Shown here: piece by piece, positions 1-7,888 of the stretch | Numbering within the stretch: the first letter of the stretch is position 1 | Layout of the letters: every line of letters starts with the position of its first letter | NCBI RefSeq assembly: GCF_021390435.2 | Contig: NZ_JAJVCN010000002.1 | Span: forward strand, 372,001 to 436,000 | Origin: Kibdelosporangium philippinense | GTDB taxonomy: Bacteria; Actinomycetota; Actinomycetes; Mycobacteriales; Pseudonocardiaceae | DNA length: 64,000 bases | Direction of reading: 5' to 3' | Position numbers and translations under genes: made by a program | The notes under the pieces: generated by a model | Told to the model about the DNA's origin: nothing | Database searches by the model: none | The model's input: the letters and a program-made list of their open reading frames with translations, nothing else

Positions 1-651
1 AAGCAGTTCACTCACGATCACCGCGAGCACACCGGCTGACAGATAGCCGCTCGGGTGCCCGTGGGTCAGCGCCCCACTCCGCACCGCGATCGTGAAAACC
101 TCGACGGGGTCATCCGACCAGAACGCCACCGGCGCGGCCCGCATCACGCCGCCGCAGCCCTTCGAGTCGTTGATCGGGTTGTCCGGCGTACTCGGTTTGC
201 CGGAAGTTGCGAAAGTGCGCAGCGACGCCATGCACGTCCCACCCGGCGCCCTGCGGTGGAACAGGCCGCGGTTGGTGATCAGCCAGCCGTCCGGCTGGGG
301 CGAGCGCTGCGCGAACACGCCACCCCAGCGTTCCCACGGCTGACCCTGCGTCAGGTACCACCGCTGGTATGCGTGCTGCAACACCATCGTGATGTCGGTT
401 TCGGTGCCCCTGCGCTTGCCCGCGTGCGCCCTGATCAGGCCTTCCAGCGTGAACAGGGTCATCTGGGTGTCGTCGGTGATCTTGCCGCGGCCGCCGTACT
501 CGGTGGCGTAGTCACGCAGGCCTGCCTGGCCGAACCGGTCCCGGATGTCGTCGATCGAGTTGAACTCGATCGGCGAACCGAGCGCGTCACCGACCGCCCC
601 GGCGAGCATCGATCCGAGCACTTTCGACGGCGGCAACGAGCTTCGGGTCAC
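1..651 (-). CDS. ADP-ribosylglycohydrolase family protein (3' part outside window)
   Basis: Reading leftward from a GTG at 651 gives 217 codons open to the window edge. Conserved family motifs are visible: GAVGDALGSPIEF near residue 15, DDTQMTLFTLEGL (metal-binding T/DD signature) near residue 55, and SKGCGGVMRAAPVAF then THGHP near residues 160-185. The family (ARH/DraG) uses two Mg ions to remove ADP-ribose from proteins or small molecules. Which substrate applies here cannot be told. The C-terminal DxD-containing metal site lies beyond the window, so completeness cannot be checked. The gene diverges from the ABC importer operon; the 145 bp between them must hold both promoters, though I see no convincing -10/-35 pair. 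The GTG start precedes the first conserved motif by about 10 residues, which is normal. Confidence 0.85.
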   Translation of the reverse strand, partial: MTRSSLPPSKVLGSMLAGAVGDALGSPIEFNSIDDIRDRFGQAGLRDYATEYGGRGKITDDTQMTLFTLEGLIRAHAGKRRGTETDITMVLQHAYQRWYLTQGQPWERWGGVFAQRSPQPDGWLITNRGLFHRRAPGGTCMASLRTFATSGKPSTPDNPINDSKGCGGVMRAAPVAFWSDDPVEVFTIAVRSGALTHGHPSGYLSAGVLAVIVSELL

Positions 652-796
652 TGGAGCAATCGTAGGCGACGCACCGATCGCGCATCGCGAATCGGCCAAT
701 CGGCTGTGTGGTGACCAGGTCGTAACGGGTGCTTGCTGGGAACGAGCGCTAACAAGTGGCAGTATGCGGGCACTTGACCAAGAAAAGGAGTGACCT

Positions 797-1729
797 GTGG
801 CGCTACGGACCAGGCACAAGTTGCTCGCCCTGTTGCCTACGCTGGCCATGGCGACACTGGCGGCCGCGTGCGGAACCGTGCAAGACAACCCCAGCGGTGG
901 CGGTGGTGGGGCGCCCGGCAACACATCGGCGGCGGCGATCCCGACGCCGACCAAGGACGACGCGCTCGCAGCGTTGGTGCCAGCGGACTTCAAGTCCGAC
1001 GGCAAGATCGTCGTCGGGCAGGACCAGAGCTACCCGCCGAACGAGTTCGTGGACAGCGGCCAGGTCGTCGGGATGGACGTGGACCTCGGCAAGGCGATCG
1101 GGCAGAAGCTCGGCGTCGAGTTCACCTTCGAGAACTCCGCGTTCGACGGCATCATCCCCGGCCTCGCGGCCGGCCGCTACGAGGCGGCGATGTCCTCGTT
1201 CACGATCAACGCGGAACGCCTCCAGCAGGTCGACATGGTGTCGTACTTCACCGCGGGCACCTCGGCAGCCGTGCTCAAGGGCAACCCGGACAAGCTGACG
1301 CTCGACACCCTCTGCGGCAAGAACGTCGCCGTGCAGAAGGGCACCGTCCAGGTCGAGGACCTCGAAGGCCGCACGGCCAAGTGCACGCAGGCCGGCCAGG
1401 GCGCGATCAACGTCCAGCAGTTCCAGAACCAGACCGACGCCAACCTGGCGCTGACCTCGAAGCGCGTCCAGGCGATGGTCGCCGACTCACCGGTCATCGA
1501 CTACGCGATCAAGGTCACCGGCAACCAGCTCGAGCAGGTCGGCCAGACCTACGACTCGGCGCCGTACGGCATCATCCTGCCCAAGGGCAAGGGTGACTTC
1601 GCCAAGGCCGTCCAGGGCGCGCTGCAGGCACTCATCGACGACGGGACGTACAAGAAAATCCTTGAGAAGTGGGGCGTTCAGCAGGGCGCGGTCACCAAGG
1701 CAGAGGTGAACCCCGCACCCGCGGGCTGA
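797..1729 (+). CDS. amino-acid ABC transporter substrate-binding lipoprotein
   Basis: A 310-residue family-3 solute-binding protein. The GTG start has the ribosome site AAAAGGAG at 783-790. Residues 1-25 form a lipoprotein signal ending in LAAAC, so Cys25 should be lipidated and anchor the protein outside the membrane. A Gly/Ser/Ala/Pro linker to about residue 60 is followed by the two-lobe binding domain (GKIVVGQDQSYPPNEF, then GMDVDLGKAIGQKLGVEF, typical of polar amino-acid binders). It is the first gene of an importer operon with permease and ATPase immediately downstream. The ligand (glutamate, glutamine, arginine, cystine or similar) cannot be assigned. Confidence 0.92.
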   Translation: MALRTRHKLLALLPTLAMATLAAACGTVQDNPSGGGGGAPGNTSAAAIPTPTKDDALAALVPADFKSDGKIVVGQDQSYPPNEFVDSGQVVGMDVDLGKAIGQKLGVEFTFENSAFDGIIPGLAAGRYEAAMSSFTINAERLQQVDMVSYFTAGTSAAVLKGNPDKLTLDTLCGKNVAVQKGTVQVEDLEGRTAKCTQAGQGAINVQQFQNQTDANLALTSKRVQAMVADSPVIDYAIKVTGNQLEQVGQTYDSAPYGIILPKGKGDFAKAVQGALQALIDDGTYKKILEKWGVQQGAVTKAEVNPAPAG

Positions 1730-1742
1730 TCTGGAGACTCAC

Positions 1743-2663
1743 TTGTCATCCTCAACCGAAGAACGCCGCCCGGAACCGATCAAAGCGGTTCCGGTGCGGC
1801 ACGTCGGCCGCTGGATCGGCGGCGCCGTCGTCCTGTTCATCGCGGCGCTGATCATCCGCAGCATCATCGTCAACCCGAACTTCGAGTGGGACCTCGTCGG
1901 TCCGTACCTGTTCGACACCAGGGTGTTCACCGGTCTGCTGAAAACCCTGATGCTGACCGTGCTTTCGATGGTGCTGGGCATCGTCGGCGGTGTCGTGCTC
2001 GCGGTGATGCGGCTGTCGCCCAACCCGGTCCTTTCCGGCGCGGCGGGCATCTACATCTGGCTGTTCCGTGGCACTCCGCTGATCACCCAGCTGATCTTCT
2101 GGGCGTACCTGGGGTCGCTGTATCCGACCATCGGACTCGGCATCCCGTTCGGCCCCGAGTTCGTCACGTGGAACACCACCGAGCTGATCAAGCTCGAGGT
2201 CGCCGCGGTGCTCGGGCTCGGGCTCAACGAGGCCGCGTACATGGCCGAGATCGTCAGGGCTGGCATCAGGTCGGTCGACGACGGCCAGACCGAAGCCGCC
2301 GGCGCGCTGGGCATGACCAGGGGCAAGACCCTGCGCAGGATCGTGCTGCCGCAGGCCATGCGGGTGATCCTGCCGCCGACCGGCAACCAGGTGATCTCGA
2401 TGCTGAAGACCACCTCGCTGGTCGTGGTGATCGGCTACGCCGAGCTGACGGTCGTCGTGCAGCAGATCTACGCGCAGAACTTCAAGGTCATCCCGCTGCT
2501 GATCGTCGCGGCGATCTGGTACCTGGTCTGCACGAGCATCCTGACCGTGTTCCAGACCTTCATCGAACGCAAGTACAGCCCGTCGACGGTCCACTCGCCC
2601 GGCTGGGCGAACCGGATGTTCGCCTGGCGGTTCGGCGCCGACGTGACGAAGGAGCGCCAGTGA
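1743..2663 (+). CDS. amino-acid ABC transporter permease
   Basis: A 306-residue inner-membrane subunit of the HisM/GlnP type. TTG at 1743 is chosen as start because GGAG at 1733-1736 lies 6 nt upstream. About six hydrophobic segments are visible, at residues 20-40, 60-85, 98-125, 160-180, 220-240 and 245-265. The cytoplasmic EAA loop that contacts the ATPase is clear (EAAGALGMTRGKTLRRIVLP, near residues 180-200). A charged N-terminal tail of about 20 residues precedes the first segment. The gene begins 13 nt after the binding protein and overlaps the ATPase start by 4 nt (GTGA), indicating one transcript. A single permease suggests it homodimerises. Confidence 0.92.
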   Translation: MSSSTEERRPEPIKAVPVRHVGRWIGGAVVLFIAALIIRSIIVNPNFEWDLVGPYLFDTRVFTGLLKTLMLTVLSMVLGIVGGVVLAVMRLSPNPVLSGAAGIYIWLFRGTPLITQLIFWAYLGSLYPTIGLGIPFGPEFVTWNTTELIKLEVAAVLGLGLNEAAYMAEIVRAGIRSVDDGQTEAAGALGMTRGKTLRRIVLPQAMRVILPPTGNQVISMLKTTSLVVVIGYAELTVVVQQIYAQNFKVIPLLIVAAIWYLVCTSILTVFQTFIERKYSPSTVHSPGWANRMFAWRFGADVTKERQ

Positions 2664-3430
2664 ACCCGATGGTGAAGGCCGAGGGCGTCTGCAAGCGGTT
2701 CGGCCCGCTCGAGGTGCTCAAGGGCATCGATCTGGAGGTCCAGCCCGGTGAGGTGATGTGCATCATCGGACCGTCCGGGTCGGGCAAGTCGACCTTCCTG
2801 CGCTGCATCAACCACTTGGAGAAGGTGGACGCGGGCAGGCTGTCCGTCGACGGCGAACTGGTCGGCTACCAGCAGAAGGGCGACAAGCTCTACGAGCTGA
2901 AAGAGGACGAGGTCGCCCGCAAGCGCCGCGAGATCGGCATGGTGTTCCAGCGGTTCAACCTGTTCCCGCACATGACAGCGCTCGAGAACATCATGGAAGC
3001 GCCGGTGCAGGTCAAAGGCTCGACCAAGGCGGCGGCCCGTGAGTTTGGGACCGCACTGCTGCACCGGGTCGGCCTCGCGGAAAAGGAGAAGAACTATCCC
3101 CGGCAGCTTTCCGGCGGCCAGCAGCAGCGGGTCGCGATCGCCAGGGCGCTGGCGATGAGCCCCAAGCTGATGCTGTTCGACGAGCCGACGTCCGCATTGG
3201 ACCCTGAGCTGGTCGGGGACGTGCTCGGCGTGATGCGTGAGCTCGCCGAGGAAGGCATGACCATGGTCGTGGTCACCCACGAGATGGAATTCGCCCGTGA
3301 GGTCGCCGATTCGGTGGTGTTCATGGACGGCGGCGTCGTGGTCGAGGCGGGCAGCCCGGACGACGTGATCCGGTCGCCGAAACACGAACGCACCAAGGCG
3401 TTCCTGTCCCGCGTGCTGAAAAAGGACTGA
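2660..3430 (+). CDS. amino-acid ABC transporter ATP-binding protein (GlnQ-like)
   Basis: A 256-residue nucleotide-binding subunit. GTG at 2660 overlaps the permease stop and has AAGGAG at 2649-2654; ATG at 2669 is a possible alternative. Walker A is GPSGSGKST near residue 35, the ABC signature is LSGGQQQR, Walker B is LMLFDEPTSALD, and the switch His is in VVVTHEM. The region between Walker A and Q-loop is longer than in typical GlnQ, with an inserted YQQKGDKLYELKEDEVARKR-like stretch known from a subset of actinobacterial importers. It energises uptake through the adjacent permease. Confidence 0.93.
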   Translation: MNPMVKAEGVCKRFGPLEVLKGIDLEVQPGEVMCIIGPSGSGKSTFLRCINHLEKVDAGRLSVDGELVGYQQKGDKLYELKEDEVARKRREIGMVFQRFNLFPHMTALENIMEAPVQVKGSTKAAAREFGTALLHRVGLAEKEKNYPRQLSGGQQQRVAIARALAMSPKLMLFDEPTSALDPELVGDVLGVMRELAEEGMTMVVVTHEMEFAREVADSVVFMDGGVVVEAGSPDDVIRSPKHERTKAFLSRVLKKD

Positions 3431-3432
3431 CT

Positions 3433-5583
3433 TTGTCCGTTACTCGTGGTGGCTCTTCTGGTGAGGAGCCACCACTCACCCCTATGCCCGCGGCCGATGT
3501 GATCCGCCGGGTGGTCGAGCCGGACGCCGCAGGCCCGCGCTGGCGCCGTAAGGCAGCGAGCCCGCCCGTGATCGTGGTCGAGGACAAGCTCCTGACCGGC
3601 ACACTGAACCTGCGGGCGCTGGAATTCCCTTACGTACTCGAGTTCTACCGGTGCCGGTTCGAACAGGCACCGGACCTTCGGCAGGCCAAACTGGCCGGTC
3701 TCGAATTCCGGGACTGCTGGCTGCCAGGCCTGCAGGCCAAGAACATGCGCTGCGACAACGATCTCGTCCTAGTGTCGTCCACAGTGGATGGTTTGGTTGA
3801 TCTGGTCGACACCCAGATCGAAGGTTCGCTGAACCTGACCGGCAGCATGATCGGCAACCACTCCGGGCGCGCGTTGAGCGCCGACCGGTTGGTGCTTGCC
3901 GGTGCGTTGCTGGCGAACAATCTGGTGGCACGCGGCGAGATCCGGATGCCCGGGCTGCGTGCGGGCGGCAACGTGAACTTCTCCGGCGCGGTTTTGGACA
4001 ACGCGGAAGGCTATGCGCTCAACGGATACGGCATTCATGTCGGCGGAAATCTGTTGTGCGGCATCGATGTCACGACCGGAGCACGCTTTTCCTCAACTGG
4101 CTGGCTGTTCCTGCCCGCGACCCGGGTGGAGAGCGATTTCTCGTTGCGTGGCGCGGAGTTGAACCACGGCGACACGACCGGGGTGGAGATCACCGGCGAC
4201 CCGGGGTTCGACGTGACCGCGACCCTGATCGCCGACCGCCTCAGGGTGGAAGGAAACCTCGAACTGGACCGTGGCCTGCGATCCAACGGGACTTTGCGGA
4301 TCGTCAACGGGGTGATCGGCGGCTCGCTGCGACTGTCCAGCGCGGACATCGATGTGTCCGACGAGCAGGAACCGCCGTGGCCACATCGGGCCTTGCACCT
4401 CGACGGCACGCAGATCAGCGGCGATTTCGACGCCCGCTCGATCCGGATGGCCGGTCAAGCCCGCATGGTCGACGTGACGATCAGCGGAAACCTGCTGATG
4501 GACGGCGCGAACCTGCGTAACCCCGAGGCGGACGTGATCCTCGGCAGGCGGTTCAGCGTCGGCGGCAACCTGGACGGCCGGTTCGTCGAAGCCGCGGGCT
4601 GCCTTTCCCTGCAGGGCGCCAAAATCGGCGCGAACATGGACCTGCGCGGCACCCGTCTGATCGAGCCGGGCAAGAACATGCGGACCGGCGACGTGGCGCC
4701 CTCGGTGGACATCCGTGCCGCGACCATCGGCCGTGACCTCATTCTTGCCGCAGGTCATCGTCCATTCGCGGCACATGGCGGCGTCCGGATGCACCGCGCG
4801 GAGATAGGCCGCGAAGCCAATTTCGACGGTGCCATCCTCGGCTCAGGGCTCGGCGGGACAGCGTTGAACGCACACGGCATGGTCGCCCAGGAACTCGTTC
4901 TGACCGTCGGCCAGGCACCGCGCGGGCGCGTGACACTGCGGCACGCACGCTGCGCTTCGTTGGCGGACAACGACAAATTCTGGGACGGCACCGGCCGGAT
5001 AGACCTTGAGGACTTCCGTTACGAAGCACTGGCCGTACCCATTGATTTGAAGGACGACAAGAACGTCCGCACGCGATTGCGGTGGTTACGCACCTCGATG
5101 CAGGGCCATTACAGCCCCGGCCCGTATGACCAGTTGGCGACCGTGTTCCGCTCTACCGGGAACGAAGAACACGCCCATACCGTGCTGATCGAGAAGCACA
5201 AATGGCGTTATGTGGCACTGGCAGAAGGTATGCGGGTGCTGTGGCCAGGGGTGCGGTTGTGGAGCTGGCTGCAACGGTCGATGGTCGGCTACGGCTACCG
5301 GCCGACTCGTGCGTTGGTGTGGCTGCTGTTCTGCCTGGTGTCCGGCAGTGTCTGGTTCGCACTGCGCGGTGAACCGAACGAGATCAATTCGGACGACACG
5401 CTGATCTGGAACCCGGTGCTCTACACACTGGACCTGCTCGTGCCGATCATCGATTTCGGCAACAAGAATCGCTGGCAAGCCCCAGGAGCCTCACAATGGG
5501 TGGCGACCGGACTGATCGCAACCGGCTGGATACTGGCGACAACGGCAGCGGCAGGCCTGACCCGGATGCTCAGACGTAACTAA
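3433..5583 (+). CDS. membrane-anchored beta-helix repeat protein, function unknown
   Basis: A 716-residue protein starting with TTG two nt after the ATPase stop; ATG at 3484 is an alternative. Residues about 45-530 consist of loosely repeated strands with the look of a right-handed beta-helix (recurring G-N-L, I-G-G-S-L and A-D-R-L-V patterns at 20-25-residue spacing), akin to pentapeptide-repeat proteins. Two hydrophobic segments near the C terminus (ALVWLLFCLVSGSVWFAL near residue 620 and VATGLIATGWILATTAAAG near residue 690) should anchor it, leaving the helix cytoplasmic or external. Similar actinobacterial proteins are often labelled membrane-associated oxidoreductase, but I see no cofactor motif supporting that. 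Tight spacing suggests co-transcription with the importer, which could be coincidental. Confidence 0.7.
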   Translation: MSVTRGGSSGEEPPLTPMPAADVIRRVVEPDAAGPRWRRKAASPPVIVVEDKLLTGTLNLRALEFPYVLEFYRCRFEQAPDLRQAKLAGLEFRDCWLPGLQAKNMRCDNDLVLVSSTVDGLVDLVDTQIEGSLNLTGSMIGNHSGRALSADRLVLAGALLANNLVARGEIRMPGLRAGGNVNFSGAVLDNAEGYALNGYGIHVGGNLLCGIDVTTGARFSSTGWLFLPATRVESDFSLRGAELNHGDTTGVEITGDPGFDVTATLIADRLRVEGNLELDRGLRSNGTLRIVNGVIGGSLRLSSADIDVSDEQEPPWPHRALHLDGTQISGDFDARSIRMAGQARMVDVTISGNLLMDGANLRNPEADVILGRRFSVGGNLDGRFVEAAGCLSLQGAKIGANMDLRGTRLIEPGKNMRTGDVAPSVDIRAATIGRDLILAAGHRPFAAHGGVRMHRAEIGREANFDGAILGSGLGGTALNAHGMVAQELVLTVGQAPRGRVTLRHARCASLADNDKFWDGTGRIDLEDFRYEALAVPIDLKDDKNVRTRLRWLRTSMQGHYSPGPYDQLATVFRSTGNEEHAHTVLIEKHKWRYVALAEGMRVLWPGVRLWSWLQRSMVGYGYRPTRALVWLLFCLVSGSVWFALRGEPNEINSDDTLIWNPVLYTLDLLVPIIDFGNKNRWQAPGASQWVATGLIATGWILATTAAAGLTRMLRRN

Positions 5584-5593
5584 GGGGTGCATC

Positions 5594-6052
5594 GTGGAAC
5601 CCACCGCAACCGGCCGGATAACGGTAGCGGCCACACCGGAGACGGTCTACGCGTTGATCAGCGACCCACAGTCCCTTGCAGGAATCGCCGAGGAAACGGT
5701 GACCTGCAAGCTACTGGACGGAGCCTCCTCGGTAACGGTCGGAACGCGGTTCCGCGGCGTGAACCGGCGAGGTGTGCGCCGCTGGTCAACCGTGTCCACA
5801 GTGACCGATGCCGCGCCCGGTCGTCAGTTCGCTTTCAACGTGGCGTCATTGGGAATTCCCGTGGCCCGGTGGGACTACTCGATCACTCCAGCTGAAACCG
5901 GCTGCGAGGTCGTCGAAAGCACATGGGACCGCAGGCCACGATGGTTCCTGGGCCTGGCCTACCTGGCAACAGGAGTATCCGACCGGGTGAAAGTGAATAC
6001 GGAGAACATCGCCCGCACCCTCCAGCGCCTGAAAGAGAAAGCCGAAGCATGA
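5594..6052 (+). CDS. SRPBCC family protein
   Basis: A 152-residue START/SRPBCC-fold protein. The GTG start has AAGGGGTG at 5582-5589. The N-terminal ATGRITVAATPETVYALISDPQSLAGI matches the polyketide-cyclase/dehydrase-2 subfamily opening, with the usual later strand SVTVGTRFRGVNRRG and C-terminal helix ENIARTLQRLKEKAE. Members bind hydrophobic ligands in a deep cavity; no catalytic residues can be named. It lies 10 nt after the beta-helix protein and overlaps the next gene by 4 nt (ATGA), so it is probably part of the same transcript. Confidence 0.8.
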   Translation: MEPTATGRITVAATPETVYALISDPQSLAGIAEETVTCKLLDGASSVTVGTRFRGVNRRGVRRWSTVSTVTDAAPGRQFAFNVASLGIPVARWDYSITPAETGCEVVESTWDRRPRWFLGLAYLATGVSDRVKVNTENIARTLQRLKEKAEA

Positions 6053-6426
6053 CAACCCCGCTCCTGATCATCGACGCGGCCAACGTGGTCGGTTCGGTGC
6101 CCGACGGCTGGTGGCGTGACAGATTCGGCGCGACCGAGCGACTCCGCGACAAACTCGCCTCGCTGCCCTCGGTTGGCGTCCCAGGCGTCGAACCACCCGT
6201 GGACGTGGTCATGGTCGTCGAGGGCAAGGCGCGTGATGTGGCTTCGTCAGACACGATCCGCGTCGTCTCAGCCCCTCGCTCAGGCGACGGAGATGACGCC
6301 ATCGTCGAACTGGTCCGAACGGAGTGTGCCGATCGGACTTGCTACGTCGTCACCGCCGACCGCGGCCTGAAAGCCCGCGTCACCTCACTGGGCGCCTCAG
6401 TCCTAGGCCCCAGCACAGTCCGCTGA
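6049..6426 (+). CDS. NYN/PIN-like domain protein
   Basis: A 125-residue protein whose ATG overlaps the stop of the SRPBCC gene. The pattern is that of a compact PIN/NYN nuclease fold: LLIIDAANVVGSVPDGWW (first acidic strand), DVVMVVEGKA (second strand), SGDGDDAIVELV (acidic cluster), then YVVTADRGLKARV with a final acidic strand. In this fold the aspartates bind Mg and cleave RNA, but many actinobacterial members are uncharacterised, so nuclease activity is an inference. Length is close to the minimal domain and there are no extra modules. The start is fixed by the overlap and the position of the first conserved strand. Confidence 0.7.
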   Translation: MTTPLLIIDAANVVGSVPDGWWRDRFGATERLRDKLASLPSVGVPGVEPPVDVVMVVEGKARDVASSDTIRVVSAPRSGDGDDAIVELVRTECADRTCYVVTADRGLKARVTSLGASVLGPSTVR

Positions 6427-6570
6427 CGGCAAATCTGTTTCCGTTGGCAGTCGTTCGGATGGCACGTGGAGAGATAGGTCGTACAGCCGGTCTTCCTCGC
6501 TCACGCACACCATCTCGTCCAACCCAGCGGCACGATCAGGCTGTCGGATGTGGATGTCGTCTTCGTCCAT
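6403..6570 (-). CDS. possible small ORF or gene remnant (55 aa)
   Basis: An ATG at 6570 reading leftward gives 55 codons rich in Asp and Glu (MDEDDIHIRQPDRAAGLDEM at the start), ending inside the 3' end of the NYN/PIN-like gene. There is no strong ribosome site and third-position GC is lower than in neighbouring genes. It may be the leftover of a degraded gene or simply open by chance. I include it because the 251-bp gap it occupies has no other visible content. Confidence 0.2.
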   Translation of the reverse strand: MDEDDIHIRQPDRAAGLDEMVCVSEEDRLYDLSLHVPSERLPTETDLPSADCAGA

Positions 6571-6677
6571 CGTGCAGGCTTATCAATACCCGGGGGGTGA
6601 GCCGAAGTTCCGCGAGCCAGAATTGTCGGTGGCCACCGATACATTGCCTGTCAGGCCGAACAGTAAGGAGGAGACAG

Positions 6678-7145
6678 GTGACAGAGGTGGCACTGCGGTC
6701 GGTTGAGGACGCTGACCTCGACCCGCTGTTCGAGTTCATGCGTGATCCCGAATCGGTCAGGATGGCGGCGTTCACCGCGAAGGACCCGAACGACCGCGCA
6801 GCCTTCGACACCCATATGGCGAAGTTGAGGACCAACCCCAACCGGTACGCGATAACCCAAGACGGCCGGTTCGTCGGAACGATCTCCAGCTTCGTGTTGG
6901 ACGACCAAACCGAGATCACCTACTGGATTGAGCGAGCGGCGTGGGGCCAAGGGATCGCCAGCCAAGCCCTCACTTTGTTCCTCGCCACAGTCACGGACCG
7001 CCCGATGTACGGCCGTGCCGCCAGCGACAATCTCGGATCCCTCCGCGTCCTGCAGAAGGCAGGCTTCAAACCGATCGGCACCGAGATCGCCTACGCCAAC
7101 GCCCGTGGCGCGGAAATCGAGGAGACAATCCTGCGTCTCAACTAG
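6678..7145 (+). CDS. GNAT family N-acetyltransferase (RimJ/RimL type)
   Basis: A 155-residue acetyltransferase starting at GTG 6678, preceded by AAGGAGGAG at 6665-6673. The domain covers almost the whole protein: LRSVEDADLDPLFEFM (helix 1), YAITQDGRFVGTISSF, then ITYWIERAAWGQGIASQAL (the acetyl-CoA pyrophosphate-binding loop, here G-Q-G-I-A) and RAASDNLGSLRVLQKAGFK (the N-x-x-S-x-x-x-x-x-K-x-G-F motif of the RimJ-like subfamily). Substrate is unknown; such proteins act on protein N termini, small amines or antibiotics. It appears monocistronic, between an empty region and the toxin-antitoxin pair. Confidence 0.88.
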   Translation: MTEVALRSVEDADLDPLFEFMRDPESVRMAAFTAKDPNDRAAFDTHMAKLRTNPNRYAITQDGRFVGTISSFVLDDQTEITYWIERAAWGQGIASQALTLFLATVTDRPMYGRAASDNLGSLRVLQKAGFKPIGTEIAYANARGAEIEETILRLN

Positions 7146-7285
7146 ACCTGTTGATTCCGAGCCGCTTTTCGCGGTGACCGGCTGAGCCAACAAGTCTGCG
7201 AGTCCCTGTTCCGATTCCCAGTGTTGGAATTCGCTCGGCCTCGGCCTTGTCCGGCCACGCTGTCTTGGTCTCGTATGACCAGAGA

Positions 7286-7552
7286 TCAAAGGTTGCGGTA
7301 CACCTCGCGCCGATGCGCGACCCGCACCACCGTTACCAGGATCTTGCCGTCGTCAACCTGATAGACAATGCGGTAGTCGCCGACTCGGATGCGCCTCACT
7401 CCAGCTGGCTGACCCGAGAGCGCCCGGCAACCGGACGGACGCGGATCAGCTCCCAGCGTGGTCACCGCCAACACGATCCTGCGAACCGTTTGCCGGTCGA
7501 GCTTGCGAAGTTCGCGGAGAGCGGCTGCTGTCCATTCGATTTCGTAGGGCAC
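7286..7552 (-). CDS. RelE/ParE-family toxin
   Basis: An 88-residue protein with the RelE fold: EIEWTAAALRELRKLDRQT (N-terminal helices), DPRPSGCRALSGQPAGVRRIRVGDYRIVYQV (core strands with the Arg-rich VGDYR signature) and a final VVRVAHRREVYRNL, where R and Y are the residues usually tied to ribosome-dependent mRNA cleavage. It starts 2 nt after the antitoxin gene, the standard antitoxin-first order. The pair is small and shows no sign of disruption. It should act as a ribosome-associated endoribonuclease neutralised by the upstream antitoxin. Confidence 0.88.
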   Translation of the reverse strand: MPYEIEWTAAALRELRKLDRQTVRRIVLAVTTLGADPRPSGCRALSGQPAGVRRIRVGDYRIVYQVDDGKILVTVVRVAHRREVYRNL

Positions 7553-7554
7553 TG

Positions 7555-7806
7555 TCAGGCGACACCGAACTCGGCAAGCACGTCACGGTGGGCGGTCCGG
7601 GGTTCGGTAGATGCCAAGGCCTCTCGGGCCGCAGCCAGGTCTGCCTCATCCTCCACGGCTTCAAGCCGTCGAAGATCTTCGATGGAAACGAGTGCGGCGA
7701 CAGGTCGTCCGTGCCGGGTCAGCACAGTGCGCTCGTGGGCGTGCTCCACCTTGGCGACAACCTCGCCCAGGTGGTCTCTCGCCTCGCTGATCGGCATCTC
7801 GGTCAT
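7555..7806 (-). CDS. Phd/YefM-family antitoxin
   Basis: An 83-residue protein beginning at ATG 7806. The N-terminal MPISEARDHLGEVVAKVEHAHERTVLTRHGRPVAALVSIEDLRRLE is the DNA-binding Phd/YefM half, and the acidic, Ala-rich C-terminal half (EADLAAAREALASTEP) should fold over the toxin. The protein normally also autorepresses its promoter. The start is supported by a near-consensus promoter directly upstream that leaves almost no leader. Confidence 0.88.
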   Translation of the reverse strand: MTEMPISEARDHLGEVVAKVEHAHERTVLTRHGRPVAALVSIEDLRRLEAVEDEADLAAAREALASTEPRTAHRDVLAEFGVA

Positions 7807-7813
7807 GCGCCAA

Positions 7814-7842
7814 ATTGTACAAAACGTAGGACTTGTCGCCAA
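7814..7842 (-). promoter_or_regulatory. sigma70-type promoter of the toxin-antitoxin pair
   Basis: On the minus strand TTGGCG (7842-7837) and TACAAT (7819-7814) are separated by exactly 17 bp. The ATG of the antitoxin is only 7 nt past the -10 box, so the transcript should start at or next to the ATG, giving a leaderless mRNA. Confidence 0.65.
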
Positions 7843-7888
7843 GCGTTGTCCCAGTGGCTGAACCCGCGAACACCCCTCCGGACCAGCA

